From assembly GCA_021107685.1 (NCBI GenBank), contig JAIOSH010000041.1:1-7372 (forward strand): a stretch of 7,372 nt of DNA. Direction: 5' to 3'. Under the pieces are notes generated by a model. That model was not told the origin of the DNA and ran no database searches. It saw only the letters and a program-made list of their open reading frames with translations. The translations under genes and the position numbers were made by a program. This stretch comes from Bacteroidales bacterium. GTDB lineage: Bacteria; Bacteroidota; Bacteroidia; Bacteroidales; SMBSF39. Below are positions 5,701 to 7,372 of this stretch, in pieces. Every line of letters starts with the position of its first letter. Position 1 is the stretch's first letter.

Positions 5701-7372
5701 TGTAACTGCTAAATTGCCTGCACTCGGCATTTGTCCTTGTGTAACATACCATTCATCCAATATTTCACCATGATCGTGAAATGTCCGGTCATAGGCTCCT
5801 AAATTAGCCGGATTATAAACAGGATTAGCTGATATAGACTCAAAACCAACACCCCACCAGAAATCTTCATCCCAGTATGTGCTATTTGAACCTCCAATAT
5901 AACCTAATGCACCTTTATTAGCAGCACGTAAAACTTCCTCACCAAAACATGTAGTCTGAAATTCTAATGATGAACAGCAGTTTCCTATCATTAGAGGATA
6001 TTTATGGTCGTTTTGTAATTGTGATATATGGCTTATTGTAAAGTTGGGATTTGACCATCCCGAAGGACCGCAATGTGCTGTATAGTTTGCAAAAGAAACT
6101 CCGTCACTTACATTTTGTCTTATTAGTTGTGAATAATTTCCACCGGAAGGTTCCGGTTGTAAATATGTATGTGAAAAGATGCCATGTGCTGCATTGAAAT
6201 AATTAGTAGTACCATAATTAATTTGACCGTTTCCCCATGTCGTGGCATGGCTTGCATCAGCTCCGGCAACCATTACAACTTCATTAAGGAAAGTTGGATC
6301 CGGCATTAAATACTGCTCATATTCTAATGTTTTATCAATCTGTGGTTGCAATTCACTAAGGTTATTTGCAGAAAATCTTCCATAATAACATTCCGGATAA
6401 ATATCACCGGTATATTCGCAATAATATAAGTCAGTTACATGAGAACCTGCAGTCCCGTTAAACGATGCAATCTGTGCTACATCACCGACAAATAATACAA
6501 AACTTTGTGGATTGTAACCGGCAGGAGGATTATTGTACAGGTTTTGCAAATATGATTTTATTGAACTTGTTGTATTTCCAACAGAAGGATCATCAGTATA
6601 TGCTTCGATAATATAAAATCCTTTTTTAATTTTCCATTCAATAAAAGGCTGTAATGCTGTTTCAAACATACGATCTGAGACAATAATATAAGTTACAGGT
6701 TCATCCATTATCAACTCATCACTATTAAATGGTTTGTAATTTAATAATTGACTGTAAATATTCTCAAAATACGGAGAAAAATAATTTTTCTTTAATTCCA
6801 TTGTTTTAAAAACATCTGCCCCTTTATATGTAATTTCAACTTCAATATCATCATAAATTCTAAGCTTATTAAGCACTGGATTATATTGTATTGGAGATAT
6901 TTCAAGACGGGCTATTCTGACACCTCTCATAATACCAAGAGGTTTTACATTTACAAGGTCAGTATATAAATATTCATTTTTTTCATAAGTTGACATATTA
7001 AAAATAAATTCCAGTTCTTCAGGATTATCAATGTTTTTTGAAACAGGTGGTTGAGCCGGAATTATCAGGTAATTTATTTTAAAATTCTTTAAATCGTATT
7101 CTTTATAACTTTTTTTAATTATTCTAATATCAAATTCGCAGTTAAAAGGAAGCTCAATAATCCGTTTTAATACAGGAAGTTTGGGGTCACCTTCTATTGT
7201 GCCGTAACCATAATCATTAACTGTTATCTGCGTAAAAATACCTTCCTTTGTTTTAACATCTATGAAACTAAGGTCATTTAATGAATTAATAAGTTGTAGT
7301 TTGTAGTATGAATTATTTGTTATACTTAATGATGTTTCTCCTTCTTTACTTAATTTTATATTACTTGCCAAA
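2770..7372 (-). CDS. Gingipain-like C25 cysteine peptidase with multidomain adhesin tail, 5'-partial
   Basis: At least 1533 residues; the frame is still open at the right edge, and the TTG at 7369-7371 is not a supported start. Residue numbers count from there. Residues 1-222 resemble the C25 propeptide, so probably only the signal peptide is missing. Residues 225-585 are the caspase-like catalytic domain: NYTAHCG (H433) aligns with the gingipain NYTGHG catalytic His, GNCCSSLEF places the nucleophile at C466 (or C465), CFGEEVLRA and IYHLMGDPSL are conserved, and GALGYIGGS follows. Residues 586-668 look like the gingipain Ig-like domain. Three CARDB-like domains (about 669-786, 787-900, 1041-1155) carry IDD-x-(S/T)GG-NGNG-x-x-DPGE-type loops. 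Two jelly-roll domains (902-1036, 1160-1292) start with EDFETG and end with DCVWID. The C-terminus is described separately. Expected role: secreted or surface endopeptidase. PorU, the T9SS sortase, is also C25, but the adhesin-like tail argues against it. Substrate specificity for Arg or Lys is not shown. Confidence 0.92.
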   Translation of the reverse strand, partial: LASNIKLSKEGETSLSITNNSYYKLQLINSLNDLSFIDVKTKEGIFTQITVNDYGYGTIEGDPKLPVLKRIIELPFNCEFDIRIIKKSYKEYDLKNFKINYLIIPAQPPVSKNIDNPEELEFIFNMSTYEKNEYLYTDLVNVKPLGIMRGVRIARLEISPIQYNPVLNKLRIYDDIEVEITYKGADVFKTMELKKNYFSPYFENIYSQLLNYKPFNSDELIMDEPVTYIIVSDRMFETALQPFIEWKIKKGFYIIEAYTDDPSVGNTTSSIKSYLQNLYNNPPAGYNPQSFVLFVGDVAQIASFNGTAGSHVTDLYYCEYTGDIYPECYYGRFSANNLSELQPQIDKTLEYEQYLMPDPTFLNEVVMVAGADASHATTWGNGQINYGTTNYFNAAHGIFSHTYLQPEPSGGNYSQLIRQNVSDGVSFANYTAHCGPSGWSNPNFTISHISQLQNDHKYPLMIGNCCSSLEFQTTCFGEEVLRAANKGALGYIGGSNSTYWDEDFWWGVGFESISANPVYNPANLGAYDRTFHDHGEILDEWYVTQGQMPSAGNLAVTQSGSSRETYYWEIYHLMGDPSLMIYFSEPPVTFANYDALMPLSSTSFTVTTEPYAYVAISKDGVLHGAAIADITGIADVSLIPITVPGTADVIVTRQNGQPFIGTVVVTSPQGPYMLFNSYQIDDNSGNNNGLADYGENIFFDITLENVGSSTATNVSAILSTTDTYVTITDNSQLWPDIPSGATSTQNGAYAVTIADFVPDQHNVIFHIEITDGTEVWNSNFNITLYAPILSIGNLIIDDATGGNGNGRLDPDETVDLIVPTSNIGNSDALNALGNISSVCSYITINNATCDIGTLTYGNTENAVFNITVHPDAPIGTNVDINYDVTAGTYNAQKTFIETVGIIVEDFETGGFGQFNWTASGDAPWTIDDTAPYEGVYCAKSGMITHNQISELCVSFTIVVDDSISFYKKISSENNYDYLIFYIDDNEIASWCGEEPWSLVTFPVTAGDHTFKWVYDKDYSVNSGSDCVWIDYIKFPPINTSAILSVGNLVIDDTGGGNGNGFLDPGETADIIISSINTGLSTAENANAQISSVSCFITINSASANLGDILPMQTVDAVFNISVSASVPIGTIIDLIFDITAQSVTAQKTFYEFIGDISIDEDFETGDFTQFEWTMGGDANWTITDVNPYEGVYCAMSGDITNYETSELFFTMNVLKDDIISFYRKVSSESNYDWLRFYIDDEQIERWSGEVTWEQVSYPVSAGIHTFKWAYTKDGSVSSGDDCVWIDFIDFPPFLYTITVDLTVFVEGPYNGSDMNTYLINTPDFPLSQPYNAAPWNYQGDANLASIPANVVDWVLIELRETSGDASTAISSTMIAKQVALLLSNGAVVELDGSSPLVFNVKITENLFAVIYHRNHLGVMSAFALSESGDIFNYNFSTGENQVYGGSLGHKEIGTGVWGMVGGDGNPDGQITNSDKVDVWVIQSGNSGYFTGDFNLNSQVNNSDKIEVWLPNSGSGTQIPDNMPEDGFKSQIPK
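2836..3486 (-). other. C-terminal region of the peptidase: LxVFxEGPYNG domain followed by dockerin-like repeats
   Basis: Residues 1296-1460 form a domain recognisable from many Bacteroidetes secreted proteins by LTVFVEGPYNG near its start, LSQPYN and PWNYQGD, VVDWVLIELR, an AVIYHRNHLGVMSA strand pair and GVWGMVGGDGN. I know of no assigned function. It runs into two calcium-loop-like motifs, GDGNPDGQITNSDKVDVW (1462-1479) and GDFNLNSQVNNSDKIEVW (1491-1508). These have the Asp/Asn spacing of type I dockerin repeats and both follow with short W-containing segments. Calcium binding is inferred from the motif. The protein ends 25 residues later without a recognisable T9SS sorting domain of type A or B. 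Confidence 0.7.
3496..5013 (-). repeat. Tandem duplication of a CARDB-like plus jelly-roll module in the peptidase gene
   Basis: The first module covers 4264-5013 (residues 787-1036) and the second 3496-4251 (residues 1041-1292). Both run in the same order: a LS(I/V)GNL(I/V)IDD entry, an NGNG loop, an AQKTF segment, EDFETG, PYEGVYCA(K/M)SG, ISFY(K/R)K(I/V)SSE, AG-x-HTFKW and DCVWID. Similarity is also clear at DNA level, for example 3520-3610 against 4283-4373. An additional CARDB-like domain without a jelly-roll partner lies just before, at 5014-5367. The pattern points to internal duplication rather than two separate gains. Confidence 0.85.

Noticed and set aside
7369..7371. TTG as start codon of the peptidase gene
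   Set aside because: It sits at the very edge of the window with no room for a signal peptide, which a secreted C25 peptidase needs; the gene most likely continues to the right.

Overview
The window reads as AT-rich DNA from a member of the Bacteroidota (Bacteroidetes), probably an uncultured Bacteroidales- or Flavobacteriales-like lineage. The main evidence is two large surface or secreted proteins of types found with the type IX secretion system (T9SS). One ends in a gliding-motility (CHU_C, type B) sorting domain. The other is a gingipain-type C25 cysteine peptidase with a long adhesin-like tail. A possible Bacteroidetes-style promoter (TAnnTTTG box) and weak Shine-Dalgarno sequences agree with this.

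Layout from left to right: (1) 1-1077, plus strand, is the 3' part of a modular adhesin gene that enters from outside the window. It carries four copies of a roughly 70-residue Ig-like repeat followed by the type B C-terminal domain. (2) 1078-1230 is an intergenic region with a weak hairpin and a promoter-like site. (3) 1231-2268, plus, encodes a class I SAM-dependent methyltransferase with an N-terminal four-cysteine zinc-ribbon-like segment. Its true start may be 1336, because the first 35 codons are atypical and overlap a cluster of inverted repeats. (4) 2269-2435 holds a long composite hairpin with a T-tract on the minus strand. (5) 2436-2702, plus, encodes an 88-residue, very basic, ribbon-helix-helix-like protein. 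(6) A strong bidirectional terminator lies at 2712-2746. (7) 2770-7372, minus, is a C25 peptidase of at least 1533 residues whose N-terminus lies beyond the right edge. Its order is pro-domain, catalytic domain, Ig-like domain, three CARDB-like domains, two jelly-roll domains, a C-terminal domain containing LxVFxEGPYNG, and a dockerin-like calcium-binding pair.

The two large proteins fit one theme: export to the cell surface, adhesion and extracellular proteolysis. The methyltransferase and the small DNA-binding-like protein have no obvious functional link to them and look like independent genes. I see no complete mobile element, CRISPR array, RNA gene or clear defence system. The points most worth a second look are the tail of the C25 protein, which is not a recognisable T9SS sorting domain, the tandem duplication inside it, and the repeat-rich, possibly recombinational start region of the methyltransferase gene.
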